41,212 nucleotides of DNA from the NCBI GenBank assembly GCA_016281295.1, contig JAEEII010000031.1, positions 1 through 41,212 on the forward strand. Reading direction: 5' to 3'. Under the pieces are notes generated by a model. It did not search any database, had not been told where the DNA came from, and worked only from the letters and a program-made list of their open reading frames with translations. The position numbers were made by a program, and so were the translations under genes. Of this stretch, positions 8,450 through 16,860 are shown piece after piece (within the stretch, counting starts at the first letter, position 1; every line of letters starts with the position of its first letter). Origin of the DNA: Bacteroidales bacterium. Its GTDB lineage: Bacteria > Bacteroidota > Bacteroidia > Bacteroidales > F082.

Positions 8450-8932
8450 TTAGAGGAACTTGGTGAGGAAGATGAAAGGCATCAGCGTCTCAATGCCATC
8501 AAAGACGAAAACGGGTCCCTTCGTGCCTTGACAGAGTATTCTCATGGGACGTTGCGACCGCTGTTCCGTCTCTACCATGACTTGCCGGCAGGCTCCGCAA
8601 GGCGGGATGGGTTCGTTTACCTCGGAGTGGTCGGATTGAGCGGTGATGGCGATGGCTTCCACCGGGACATCGGGATACTGCGCCTGCGCCGAGAACAAAG
8701 CCACACGCTCAGCGCATAAACCACTGGGATATGCCGCGTTTTCAATGTTGTTCCCTTTTACGATGACGCCGTTTGCCAGCTTTACGGCTGCACCCACATG
8801 GAATTGTGAGTAAGGCGCGTATGAGTTCTTTGCCGCTTCATGAGCCTGACGGAGGAGCTCGGCATCGTTAGGCTCCAGTTCCCGCTCGTCTTCATAGACC
8901 AGATAGTCTGAAATGAATTGTTGCTTTTTCAT
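8450..8932 (-). CDS. cdd: Cytidine deaminase
   Basis: Hydrolytic deamination of cytidine and deoxycytidine to uridine and deoxyuridine in pyrimidine salvage. The 160-residue chain has the homotetrameric-type zinc motif: C73-A-E75, where Cys binds zinc and Glu shuttles protons, and PCGACRQ with C112 and C115. SPYS-like substrate residues appear as APYSQFHVGAA (39-49). Its ATG overlaps the stop of the O-antigen ligase-like gene upstream by four bases (TCAT on the plus strand). The gene context, a glycan ligase before and GtrA after, gives no functional link and probably reflects operon packing. Confidence 0.93.
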   Translation of the reverse strand: MKKQQFISDYLVYEDERELEPNDAELLRQAHEAAKNSYAPYSQFHVGAAVKLANGVIVKGNNIENAAYPSGLCAERVALFSAQAQYPDVPVEAIAITAQSDHSEVNEPIPPCGACRQVMVETEQRSQRPMRILCQGTKGPVFVFDGIETLMPFIFLTKFL

Positions 8933-10518
8933 GATGTCAATGGGGTGTTCCCCTTCCTGTTTTTGAACGCAAAGATAAACAAAGAATTGAAAAATGCATA
9001 AAAAGATACCCCTGCTTGTGATTCAATGGTGTCTTCAGGCAACATGGAGATCAAAATGATGACCATGAAAAGGGTATATAGCATGGTTCGGTTTTCTTTG
9101 GATGCAAGATAAGGATAAAGCAAGACGAAGAGGAACAGCAGCAGTCCGATGACTCCGAATCCCACCGTGATGGAGAGATATTGGTTGTGCGCTTTGTGCC
9201 GATATTGTGCCTCGAGGGGCGACTGTAGCTCGTCGTATGCTTGTTGGTAGGCTTGTGGGATGTCGCCAGTCCCGACTCCGAAGACGGGATGCTTTTTGAT
9301 GAGATGCCAGGATGCTCGAGTGTATTCAAGCCTTTGTGACAACGACCCGCCGTTGGGGTTGTTGAACCTTCGGTACTGGCCGTACTCGAATAAAGTCTCG
9401 GAGAGGCGGGCGTAGAGACCTGAACGGGACCAGTTGACATAGTTGGCGATGCCTTGTTCCACGTTGCGGATGTCCTGGTCGTCCAAAGCAGCGATGCCTT
9501 CAGCGTCTTTTCGCAAGCCTTTGCTGGCCAGGTATCGGATGAGGGTGGCTTCCAGATTTTCTCCGTTGGTGGTCAAGCCGTCATAGTCCAAGGAACTCCG
9601 TTGGTTCCATGCCTCCCGCATCTCCATCTGACAGATATATAAACCCACATAATGCCCGTCTTCCACCGGGAAGTATAGTGTGTCGTGCCAGTAATCGTGG
9701 CCTTGGGCGGTCTTCTTGTCCAAGGTTGTGAGGTCAACGGGCGCGACATGAAGCATCGGGCTGATAGTTCGGTACAGCAGCCACACTGCTAGGATGGGAA
9801 CCCCAAGGATGATGACGAGGGACACTATTCGCCAGCCTTTGTTTTTTACTTTGTTGAAGAAAAGATACAGCACCGCTGCGGCGATGATGCCAAGGAGTGC
9901 CGCGTAACCCGACAAGGACTCAAAGATATAGAGTTGATAGGCAAACCAGCCCATCAGCAGGACACATAAAAACGATTCCCACCAGGGCATCTTCCGGGTG
10001 AAGAGATGGTAGCCGATGATCCCCATCACCAACACGATGTTGAGGCAGATGCGGATGTGGCTGATGTGACGGGAGATTTTTCGGATGTCGGTATAGTCGT
10101 GCTGGAGGTAATGGCTGAAGCTGATGCTGGTGGCCACTAATACTGACAACACATAGACTAGCAGGAGCCAACCTGTATAACGTTGGTCCAGGGGCTTTGT
10201 GGAGGAGAGAATCAATGGGAAGATAAGCAAAGGGAGCTTCACCCTGAGGTCTTTCCAGGCGTATGCAAAGTCAGTGGTGTAGAATAGTCCAATGATATGC
10301 AATATATATAATGAAATAAGGACTATAGCTACTTTGTTGTGTGCAAAGCGTTTGAGTTTGGCAGAGATGGGGTCACCCATGAAGAGCCAAATAGCGAGAA
10401 GCAGGATTTGGGAGACACTCATCATAAATGGCGACAGGGTAAGGCTTGCCGCCATCAGGGCCAGGGCGATGAAGTAGGCCGTGGGCTCGTAGGGTTGTGT
10501 TGTTTCTCTCCAGCTCAC
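8929..10518 (-). CDS. O-antigen ligase / Wzy-type polymerase family membrane protein
   Basis: A 529-residue polytopic inner-membrane protein with about ten to twelve predicted helices and one large periplasmic loop (about 255-385). After the loop it carries the ligase/polymerase signature: a GVGTGDIPQAY motif then HKAHNQYLSITVGFGVIG. Such proteins transfer undecaprenyl-linked glycan to lipid A core or protein, or polymerise repeat units. The start is GTG at 10518 and overlaps the S41 protease stop by four bases (GTGA), which fixes the start. Ligase versus polymerase cannot be decided from sequence alone; the absence of other wzx/wzy genes here favours ligase slightly. Confidence 0.8.
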   Translation of the reverse strand: MSWRETTQPYEPTAYFIALALMAASLTLSPFMMSVSQILLLAIWLFMGDPISAKLKRFAHNKVAIVLISLYILHIIGLFYTTDFAYAWKDLRVKLPLLIFPLILSSTKPLDQRYTGWLLLVYVLSVLVATSISFSHYLQHDYTDIRKISRHISHIRICLNIVLVMGIIGYHLFTRKMPWWESFLCVLLMGWFAYQLYIFESLSGYAALLGIIAAAVLYLFFNKVKNKGWRIVSLVIILGVPILAVWLLYRTISPMLHVAPVDLTTLDKKTAQGHDYWHDTLYFPVEDGHYVGLYICQMEMREAWNQRSSLDYDGLTTNGENLEATLIRYLASKGLRKDAEGIAALDDQDIRNVEQGIANYVNWSRSGLYARLSETLFEYGQYRRFNNPNGGSLSQRLEYTRASWHLIKKHPVFGVGTGDIPQAYQQAYDELQSPLEAQYRHKAHNQYLSITVGFGVIGLLLFLFVLLYPYLASKENRTMLYTLFMVIILISMLPEDTIESQAGVSFYAFFNSLFIFAFKNRKGNTPLTS

Positions 10519-12179
10519 GGTTTCAGGATGGAGTCGTAACGGGATTTGTCGAGCAGGATTTTGAAGGCTTCCTGTAGCTCGTCGTCATTTTCGAGGGATG
10601 CCACGATGCGTCCCACTTGATAGTAATAGCGACCGACGATTTCGAGGCGGAGCAGTTCTTCGATGTCCTTGCGGTTCTTTATGAGGTCGTTTTCCTTGTC
10701 GTCTTTCAGCTTTTTCTCAAGAGCGTCAATCTGGGGTTGGATGCTTTCGAGATAGCCTTCTTCTTTGGCCGAGGTTTTAAGGTCGGCGAGGGTTTTTTCG
10801 CTTTCGGTGGTGTAATTGAATTCCTTTGATTTCACGAAGCTCATGAAGTCCTGATAGGTGGCGTCATCGATATTGAATTCGTTGGCGGGAGCGATGCTCT
10901 TGTGCTCATGGGCGTATTTGGTGGCGTAGTCGAAGATATAGTTTTTCGCGTAGAGGTAGGCGGTTACGGTGGCGTATTTTGTGGGTTCGATTTTCACGTC
11001 GGGCATAATGCCGTGGCCTTCATAGACAGTGCGACCGGCCATGGTGCTGAAGGGTTTGCCGAGTGTGTCTTGGGGAGTGGGGGGTTGGGGGTTGAGAGTG
11101 TCGCTGGTAGCTTTGTGTTTTTTGGAGTAGTCGATTTCTTGGATGCAACGTCCACTGGGGATATAGTATTTGGCGATGGTGACTTTCATCTGGGTGTTAT
11201 AGGTGAGGGGCAGGATGTTTTGCACGAGGCCTTTGCCGAAGGTGCGTTGTCCGATGATGACCCCGCGGTCATAGTCTTGGATGGAGCCAGAGACGATTTC
11301 GCTTGCGGAGGCGCTTCCACCATCGACGAGGATCGCGAGTGGGATTTCTTCATCTACTGGCATTTTGTCTGTGTTATAGACACGTCCTGAGTTCTGAGCT
11401 TTGCCTTTGGTGGAGACGACAGGTTTGCCTTTGGGGATGAAGAGGTTGACGATGTCAACTGCTTCGTTGAGCAAGCCTCCGCCGTTTCCTCTGAGGTCGA
11501 TGATGAAGCCTTTCAGCGCGTGTTCTTTTTTCATGTCAACCAGATGTTGTTTCAACTCGTTGGCGGCTTCTTTGGTGAAACTGGTGAGGGTGACATAGCC
11601 GATGCCGTTGTCGAACACGGTGGTATAGGGGATGTTTTCGATTTTCACCTTTTCGCGTTTCAGGGTCTTCTCGATGGGTTTGTTTTCGCCATAGCGGCGT
11701 ATTTTGATGGTCACGTCGGTGCCGGGTTGGCCTTTCAGCAGCTCGCTGACCTGTTCTGTGGATTTCTTGTGGGTATCGACACCGTTGACGGAGAGGATGA
11801 CGTCGCCAGCTTCCAGTCCGGCTTTTTGGGCAGGCCATCCCTCGTAGGGGTCGGAGATGCGGGTGTATTCCCCGTCATACTGGATGAGGGCTCCGATGCC
11901 GCCATATTCGCCAGTGGTCATGAGCTTGTAGTCCTCGATTTCTGACTCCGGGATGAATACGGTATAGGGGTCCATTTCCTTGAGCATGGCGTCGATGGCG
12001 ATTTCGTTGAGCTCGCCTGGGTTGATTTCATCGACGTAATTCAAGTTGAGTTCCCGAAGCAGGCTGTTGTAAATGTCGATGCTTTTCGAAATCTCGAAGT
12101 TGTTTTGTTTTTCTTGTCCGATGGTCGCCAACGGAGCCAACAGTCCGATGACGATGGCGATGATGGTGGTTCTTTTCAT
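10515..12179 (-). CDS. C-terminal processing peptidase, S41 family, with PDZ domain
   Basis: Exported serine protease of 554 residues that trims or degrades envelope proteins. A signal peptide (about 1-21) is followed by an N-terminal helical region, a PDZ domain (about 88-165, with GLEAGDVILSVNG) and the S41 catalytic domain (about 185-400). The serine lies in GGSASASE (287-294) and the lysine is K316 in RTFGKGLVQ, the Ser-Lys dyad of the Ctp/Prc group. A helical tail follows. A heptad repeat tract at 11071-11098 encodes a Pro-rich insertion with NPQPPTP between the catalytic core and the tail. The gene is 33 bp downstream of yidD on the same strand and overlaps the next gene. Confidence 0.93.
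   Translation of the reverse strand: MKRTTIIAIVIGLLAPLATIGQEKQNNFEISKSIDIYNSLLRELNLNYVDEINPGELNEIAIDAMLKEMDPYTVFIPESEIEDYKLMTTGEYGGIGALIQYDGEYTRISDPYEGWPAQKAGLEAGDVILSVNGVDTHKKSTEQVSELLKGQPGTDVTIKIRRYGENKPIEKTLKREKVKIENIPYTTVFDNGIGYVTLTSFTKEAANELKQHLVDMKKEHALKGFIIDLRGNGGGLLNEAVDIVNLFIPKGKPVVSTKGKAQNSGRVYNTDKMPVDEEIPLAILVDGGSASASEIVSGSIQDYDRGVIIGQRTFGKGLVQNILPLTYNTQMKVTIAKYYIPSGRCIQEIDYSKKHKATSDTLNPQPPTPQDTLGKPFSTMAGRTVYEGHGIMPDVKIEPTKYATVTAYLYAKNYIFDYATKYAHEHKSIAPANEFNIDDATYQDFMSFVKSKEFNYTTESEKTLADLKTSAKEEGYLESIQPQIDALEKKLKDDKENDLIKNRKDIEELLRLEIVGRYYYQVGRIVASLENDDELQEAFKILLDKSRYDSILKP
11071..11098 (-). repeat. Heptad repeats inside the S41 protease gene
   Basis: Four units, read on the plus strand as TGGGGAG, TGGGGGG, TTGGGGG and TTGAGAG. 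On the coding strand they give a C-rich stretch encoding Leu-Asn-Pro-Gln-Pro-Pro-Thr-Pro. The last unit is identical, by rotation, to the repeat unit inside the GH20 gene at 19818. Confidence 0.7.
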
Positions 12180-12212
12180 TTTTTTACTTCTTTCTTCTTA
12201 TTTCTTCCTTGC

Positions 12213-12443
12213 TTACGGGACAGGATCATATCCGCTTCCGCCCCAGGGGTTGCATGATAACACTCGTTTTATTGTCAGCCAGCTGCCTTTGAACGCGCCG
12301 TACTTCTCTAGGGCTTGGATGCCGTAGTTTGAGCAGGTCGGGGTGTATCGGCAAGCGCCGCCCAGCCAGGGTGAAAGGGTGATCTGATAGAGTCGGATCA
12401 GTCCGATCAGGAGTTTAGTCAATGGTCTGAATCTCTTTTTCAT
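12213..12443 (-). CDS. yidD: Membrane protein insertion efficiency factor YidD
   Basis: A short 76-residue protein that assists YidC-dependent membrane insertion, held at the inner membrane by an amphipathic N-terminus. It shows the conserved layout: [14 protein letters not shown], then [15 protein letters not shown] with paired cysteines, then [17 protein letters not shown]. The start overlaps the end of rnpA by 29 bases, and the rnpA-yidD order is conserved widely across bacteria. Confidence 0.95.
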   Translation of the reverse strand: MKKRFRPLTKLLIGLIRLYQITLSPWLGGACRYTPTCSNYGIQALEKYGAFKGSWLTIKRVLSCNPWGGSGYDPVP

Positions 12444-12816
12444 GGCGTCGGATGAGTTCCTTGATGGCTTTGCCGGTTTTATGATACATCTCCTCGTAGG
12501 AATGGATGACAGTCGCTGTGTATATTAACGCCACATCGACGGAAATCGTATGTTGCAGACACATTTCATAGAGTGCTGACTTGTTTTTTCTCCACGACTC
12601 ACGGATCAGCCGTTTCACACGGTTGCGCTTGAAGGCGTGGTGGAAGCGTTTCTTCGACACGGAGAGGAGCAGGCGGCAAGTCACTGGCTTGTCGCCGATA
12701 GGCTGAAAACGATAGACGACCCGATAGGGATAACAAGAAAAACCAGTCCCTTTTTCGAAAAGAGACTGGATGTCATTTTCCTTGCAGATCCGTTCGTATT
12801 TCGGGAAATCCTCCAT
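12415..12816 (-). CDS. rnpA: Ribonuclease P protein component
   Basis: Basic protein subunit that binds the RNase P RNA and helps mature tRNA 5' ends. From the chosen ATG at 12816 it is 133 residues, with the family signature [12 protein letters not shown] and the flanking VSKKRFHHA. An in-frame start 39 bases further upstream would lie inside hemD and add a Lys/Arg-rich tail; 12816 is preferred because it sits one base after the hemD stop and gives the usual [13 protein letters not shown] N-terminus. It overlaps yidD downstream. No RNase P RNA gene was recognised in the window. Confidence 0.92.
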   Translation of the reverse strand: MEDFPKYERICKENDIQSLFEKGTGFSCYPYRVVYRFQPIGDKPVTCRLLLSVSKKRFHHAFKRNRVKRLIRESWRKNKSALYEMCLQHTISVDVALIYTATVIHSYEEMYHKTGKAIKELIRRHEKEIQTID

Positions 12817-12817
12817 T

Positions 12818-13582
12818 TTATTTTTTCTTGTTCTTCTTGATTTCTGCGGCGACAAACTCCTCGATGGCCATGGTCATCGAAGGGGCGGTTTCTGTAGGCG
12901 CATGGAAATCAAGACGGAAGCCGGCCTCTGTGATGGCATGGCAAGTGGCTTCTCCAAAGCCTCCGATGGCGACATCTTTTTGTTTGAATTTCGGGAAGTT
13001 CGTCTTAAGAGACTCAATACCCGCGGGGCTGAAGAACACCAGCATGTCGAAATCTCCAATCTTGATGGTCTTGGAGAGGTCGGCGGAAACCGTGCGGAAC
13101 ATCACCGCTTTGGTGAAGTTAATCTTCGCTTCGGTGAGCAGGTCGGTGTTGCTGTCGGAGCTGATGTCGGAACAACAGTAGAGGTAGTTCTCGTCTTTAT
13201 GTTTCTTGATGATTTCCAGCAAGTCAGTGAAGGTCTGGTTGCCATAAAACACCTTGCGCTTGCGATACTGCACATAACGTTGCAGATACAAAGCCGTGGA
13301 CTCGTTGATGCAGAAATATTTCAGGGTCTCCGGAACGGCATAGCGCATCTCTTTAGCCACTCTGAAGAAATGGTCAACAGCGTTGCGGCTGGAAAGGATG
13401 ATGGCGGTATATTCAGGAAGCTTGATGTGTTCTTGGCGAAGTTCACTGGCGGTGACACCTTCCAACTTAATGAATTTCTCAAAGGTGAAGTTGACCCCGT
13501 ATTTCTTCATCAGGTCGCCGTACGGTGTTTTTGAGACATCAGCAGGCTGGGGCTGGGATACTAATATTGATTTGATTTTCAT
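12818..13582 (-). CDS. hemD: Uroporphyrinogen-III synthase
   Basis: Cyclises hydroxymethylbilane with inversion of ring D in tetrapyrrole synthesis. The 254-residue chain shows the two-lobed HemD pattern of the Bacteroidota type: ILVSQPQP at the start, AIILSSRNAVDHFF near residue 60-75, DMLVFFSPAGIESL near 179-192, and IGGFGEATCHAITEAGF near 206-222. The primary sequence of this family is poorly conserved, so the call rests on these motifs plus the neighbourhood: DUF4271 upstream and rnpA-yidD downstream is an order I recognise from Bacteroides relatives. No other haem genes are nearby. Confidence 0.88.
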   Translation of the reverse strand: MKIKSILVSQPQPADVSKTPYGDLMKKYGVNFTFEKFIKLEGVTASELRQEHIKLPEYTAIILSSRNAVDHFFRVAKEMRYAVPETLKYFCINESTALYLQRYVQYRKRKVFYGNQTFTDLLEIIKKHKDENYLYCCSDISSDSNTDLLTEAKINFTKAVMFRTVSADLSKTIKIGDFDMLVFFSPAGIESLKTNFPKFKQKDVAIGGFGEATCHAITEAGFRLDFHAPTETAPSMTMAIEEFVAAEIKKNKKK

Positions 13583-13593
13583 GCAGTTTCATT

Positions 13594-14415
13594 TTAAAGC
13601 ACAGGGGTATGGCTGAAATAGCGCATTCCTGCAACAAGAACCAATAACATAGGTGCCAATTCGAGCGTGCAAAAATACAAAAAAATATAAAATGAAGGCA
13701 ATTTTGAAAAAACTCGTGTCTCAATCCATTCCAAAGTCGTTCGTGTCAACGCGGCAACAATCAGAATGCCGATGCCAATCCATGTGAAGATGGAGTTGGG
13801 GATGTAAAGTACCAGCCAGAGAACGGGTTGGATTATCAAGAAACATAGTGTTGACACGGAAAGTTGTACGGTAAATTGCCGAAGCACCACTTCTTTTTGT
13901 TTGAAAAGCCATCCCATGAATCCAAGGATCAGGTAGCGCAATAACACCCAGCCTGAAACAAAGCCTAACAGTACGGCGAAAGTGTTAAATCCATTATAGG
14001 TGAGCACGTCACGTGAAAATACCACGCAAGCTTTTTGCACGAAGAGTGTCATCACCAAGATATAGGAGAGGATGAAGGAGAACCCGATGAAACTTCGGGT
14101 CGGTGTCCATTCACGAAGCAGCTGGTTGGTGTGAGCCACGCCACCTGGCACGCTGAGCAGCTGGCGGAACTGGCGAGGGTAGAGTTGCTTGTTGATGACC
14201 ACCAAAAGCAACACCGCGGCCAGCAAAAGAAGGTTCCATCCGGCTAACACCTCGTGTGTGACACGTGTCATGGGACTAATGACACTCCTGAATCCCGACG
14301 TGATGAAACTCGGCACCACGCTGTCGCAGCACAACGAATCCGAGGCTTGCAGCGTGTCGGCGTTGATGCTGTCAACGAGGGGGTTCCAATAGGTGACAAA
14401 AAGAGAGTCGGGCAT
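13594..14415 (-). CDS. DUF4271 family membrane protein
   Basis: A 273-residue integral membrane protein of unknown function restricted largely to Bacteroidota. A soluble N-terminal stretch of about 55 residues precedes six to seven predicted helices (from WNLLLLAAVLLLVV, about 60, to the C-terminus). It is the first gene of the operon with hemD, rnpA, yidD and the S41 protease, 11 bp before hemD, and has its own -7 element. Family assignment is from the hydrophobic pattern and the conserved position before hemD. Confidence 0.75.
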   Translation of the reverse strand: MPDSLFVTYWNPLVDSINADTLQASDSLCCDSVVPSFITSGFRSVISPMTRVTHEVLAGWNLLLLAAVLLLVVINKQLYPRQFRQLLSVPGGVAHTNQLLREWTPTRSFIGFSFILSYILVMTLFVQKACVVFSRDVLTYNGFNTFAVLLGFVSGWVLLRYLILGFMGWLFKQKEVVLRQFTVQLSVSTLCFLIIQPVLWLVLYIPNSIFTWIGIGILIVAALTRTTLEWIETRVFSKLPSFYIFLYFCTLELAPMLLVLVAGMRYFSHTPVL

Positions 14416-14434
14416 GGATGTGATTTTTTGGGCT

Positions 14435-14443
14435 GCAAAAATA
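14435..14443 (-). promoter_or_regulatory. -7 promoter element for the DUF4271-hemD operon
   Basis: TATTTTTGC on the minus strand, about 20 bases before the start codon at 14415. It is back to back with the pta promoter. Confidence 0.6.
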
Positions 14444-14463
14444 ATAAATAATCATGAATTTTT

Positions 14464-14472
14464 TATATTTGC
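14464..14472 (+). promoter_or_regulatory. -7 promoter element for pta-ackA
   Basis: TATATTTGC on the plus strand, with the pta start codon 49 bases further on. A match to TAnnTTTG, divergent from the element at 14435-14443. Confidence 0.65.
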
Positions 14473-14520
14473 ACACCCAAACGAAACAACAAATAACAAA
14501 TAAACAATTCAACAATCAAC

Positions 14521-15531
14521 ATGGACTTAATGCAAGAAATCATTGCCAATGCCCAAGCTCATAAGCAGCGCATTGTGCTTCCCGAGGGTGACGAACCCCG
14601 TACTTTAAAAGCCGCTGACCGCCTTCTCGCTGATGGCGTCGCTGACATCATCCTTATCGGTCCCGCCGAGAAAATCAAAGAGATGACCGCCGAGTTCGGT
14701 CTCCAAAATATTGGCAAAGCCCGCATCATCGACCCGAGCGCCAACCCTGATCGTCAAAAATATGCCGACCTTCTCTATGAGATCCGTAAAGCCAAGGGCA
14801 TGACCCCGGAACAGGCCTACGACCTGGCGGGTAACTTCATGTATCTCGGCATTCTGTTGGTGAAGGCTGGAGAGGCTGATGGTCTCGTCAGTGGTGCTCG
14901 CAGCACCACGGGTGACATGCTTCGTCCTGCCTTGCAGATCATCAAGACCGTCCCTGGCGTGAGCTGTGTGAGCGGCGCCTTCACCATGTTCCTGCCTGAA
15001 GGTTGCCCCTACGGCACCGACGGACGTATGGTGTTCGCTGACTGCGCGGTCACCCCGATGCCGACTGCTGAGCAGCTCGCCGAGATTGCCATCTGCACCG
15101 CCGATACCGCCAAGGCCATCGCGAAGATTGACCCTGTCACTGCCATCCTGAGCTTCTCCACCAAGGGTAGCGCGAAACATGAGGTGGTTGACAAAGTCAT
15201 TGAGGCCACCCGCATCGCTAAAGAACGCCGCCCCGACCTCGTCCTCGACGGCGAATTACAGGCCGATGCCGCCATCGTGCCTTCTGTGGGTTCCAGCAAA
15301 GCCCCGGGTAGCCCCGTCGCCGGCAAGGCCAACACCCTCGTGTTCCCCTGCCTCGAAGTGGGTAACATCGCCTATAAGCTCGTCCAGCGTCTGGCCGGTG
15401 CCGAAGCTGTGGGCCCCGTGCTTCAAGGACTCGCCAAACCTTGCAATGACCTCAGCCGCGGATGCTCCATCGACGACGTCTATAAACTTGTTGCTATTAC
15501 CTGCAACCAAGCCATCGCCCAAAAAAATTGA
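14521..15531 (+). CDS. pta: Phosphate acetyltransferase
   Basis: Converts acetyl-CoA and phosphate to acetyl phosphate in the fermentative acetate pathway; cytoplasmic. At 336 residues it is the short single-domain form, without the N-terminal regulatory domains of the enterobacterial enzyme. Visible motifs include RIVLPEGDEPRTLKAADRL at the N-terminus, GLVSGARSTTGDMLRPALQI in the middle and the C-terminal GKANTLVFPCLEVGNIAYKL. Acetate kinase follows 54 bp downstream with a weak hairpin between, so the two are one transcription unit making ATP from acetyl-CoA. Confidence 0.97.
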   Translation: MDLMQEIIANAQAHKQRIVLPEGDEPRTLKAADRLLADGVADIILIGPAEKIKEMTAEFGLQNIGKARIIDPSANPDRQKYADLLYEIRKAKGMTPEQAYDLAGNFMYLGILLVKAGEADGLVSGARSTTGDMLRPALQIIKTVPGVSCVSGAFTMFLPEGCPYGTDGRMVFADCAVTPMPTAEQLAEIAICTADTAKAIAKIDPVTAILSFSTKGSAKHEVVDKVIEATRIAKERRPDLVLDGELQADAAIVPSVGSSKAPGSPVAGKANTLVFPCLEVGNIAYKLVQRLAGAEAVGPVLQGLAKPCNDLSRGCSIDDVYKLVAITCNQAIAQKN

Positions 15532-15571
15532 GAATTTTGAATTAAGAAATTATAGTTAGCCCGATAGGGCT
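15528..15571 (+). repeat. Heptad tract overlapping the pta stop, then a small hairpin
   Basis: Units TTGAGAA, TTTTGAA, TTAAGAA and ATTATAG run from 15528 to 15555; the pta TGA stop lies in the first unit. Directly after comes AGCCC-GATA-GGGCT (15558-15571), a five-pair stem with no T-run, unlikely to terminate by itself. Confidence 0.6.
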
Positions 15572-15585
15572 TAAAGTTCGTAAAA

Positions 15586-16791
15586 ATGAAGATATTGGTA
15601 TTAAACTGCGGCAGCTCCTCTATTAAATATCAGCTGCTGGATATGGAAAACGCAAATAGCGCTCATCTGCTGGCCAAGGGCCTCCTTGAACGTATTGGCC
15701 TCGAAATGGGCGAGTTCACCCATAAATACAATGGTGAGAAATACTACGAACAACTTCCTATCCCGAATCATACCGAGGGTATCAAGTTGGTGCTAAAAGC
15801 CTTGGTGGATCCCAAGATGGGGGTCATCAAAGACTTGAAAGAGATTAACGCCGTCGGCCATCGTGTGGCTCATGGTGGTGAGACCTTTACCAAGAGCGTC
15901 GTTATTAATAAAGAGGTGATTGCTGGCATCGAGGCGCTTTGCGATCTCGCCCCGTTGCACAACCCGGGCAGCTTGCAAGGCATCCACGCCATGGAAGAAG
16001 TGCTTCCCGGCATCCCGATGGTCGCGGTATTCGACACCTCGTTCCACAGCACCATGCCACCCGAGGCTTATCTCTATGCCGTGCCTTACGAGTATTATGA
16101 GAAATACCGCGTGCGTCGCTATGGCTTCCATGGCACCAGCCATAAGTTTGTCGCTGAGAAAGCCGCCGCTTTCGTTGACAAGGACTGGAAAAAAAGCAAG
16201 ATTGTGACATGCCATCTCGGAAGTGGCGCCTCCATCGCCGCTGTGCAATACGGACAGTCGGTGGAGACCTCCATGGGCTTCACCCCCGTGGAAGGCCTTG
16301 TGATGGGCAGCCGTACCGGCGACCTCGACTTGGGCGTGTTTATGTACATCATGGACAAAGAAGGGTTCACTACCAAAGAGATGAACACCTTAGTAAATAA
16401 GAAGTCGGGTCTTGTGGGCATCACCGGAGGCAAACAGGATATGCGTGACGTCCGCGCTGGCAAAGAAGAAGGCGACGAGCGTTGCACCTACGCCTTTAAC
16501 ATGTTCGCTCACCGCGTGAAGAAATATATCGGAGCCTATATGGCCGTCATGAACGGTGCCGACGTCGTGGTGATGACAGGCGGCATCGGCGAGAATGCCT
16601 GGTTCATGCGTGAGGCGATCCTCGAAGACATGGAGTTCCTCGGCATCAAACTCGACCATCGCGCCAACAAGGAAATCGCCGGCGACGCTGGCATCATCTC
16701 CACCCCCGACTCCAAAGTCACCGTGGTGGTCTATCCAACTGATGAAGAGTTTGTCATCGCTCAAGATACCTTTAACTTAGTAAATAATTAA
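15586..16791 (+). CDS. ackA: Acetate kinase
   Basis: Transfers phosphate from acetyl phosphate to ADP, yielding acetate and ATP. The 401 residues match the family length. Motifs: NCGSSSIKY (7-15) for phosphate binding, VFDTSFHSTMP with the catalytic Asp, RRYGFHGTSHKFV, VTCHLGSGASIAAV and GGIGENAWFMRE near the adenosine site. It is downstream of pta and ends in a hairpin terminator, so pta-ackA form a self-contained acetate overflow pair. Confidence 0.97.
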   Translation: MKILVLNCGSSSIKYQLLDMENANSAHLLAKGLLERIGLEMGEFTHKYNGEKYYEQLPIPNHTEGIKLVLKALVDPKMGVIKDLKEINAVGHRVAHGGETFTKSVVINKEVIAGIEALCDLAPLHNPGSLQGIHAMEEVLPGIPMVAVFDTSFHSTMPPEAYLYAVPYEYYEKYRVRRYGFHGTSHKFVAEKAAAFVDKDWKKSKIVTCHLGSGASIAAVQYGQSVETSMGFTPVEGLVMGSRTGDLDLGVFMYIMDKEGFTTKEMNTLVNKKSGLVGITGGKQDMRDVRAGKEEGDERCTYAFNMFAHRVKKYIGAYMAVMNGADVVVMTGGIGENAWFMREAILEDMEFLGIKLDHRANKEIAGDAGIISTPDSKVTVVVYPTDEEFVIAQDTFNLVNN

Positions 16792-16808
16792 GAATAAATA
16801 GTTTAGAA
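16788..16808 (+). repeat. Heptads overlapping the ackA stop
   Basis: TTAAGAA, TAAATAG and TTTAGAA in tandem; the TAA stop of ackA is inside the first unit. Confidence 0.55.
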
Positions 16809-16815
16809 GAAAAAT

Positions 16816-16843
16816 ATAGAGACGCATAACCATGCGTCTCTAT
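16816..16843 (+). terminator. Hairpin after ackA
   Basis: Perfect 12-pair stem around the four-base loop AACC, containing AGAGACGCA and TGCGTCTCT. A short AT-rich tail follows rather than a clean T-run. It may also be a dispersed palindromic repeat. murF-alr starts 18 bases later without a recognisable -7 element, so read-through may be needed. Confidence 0.65.
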
Positions 16844-16860
16844 TTATAATATCCGTATCA

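Noticed and set aside
15558..15571. Terminator between pta and ackA
   Set aside because: Five-pair stem without T-run; the two genes are expected to be co-transcribed.
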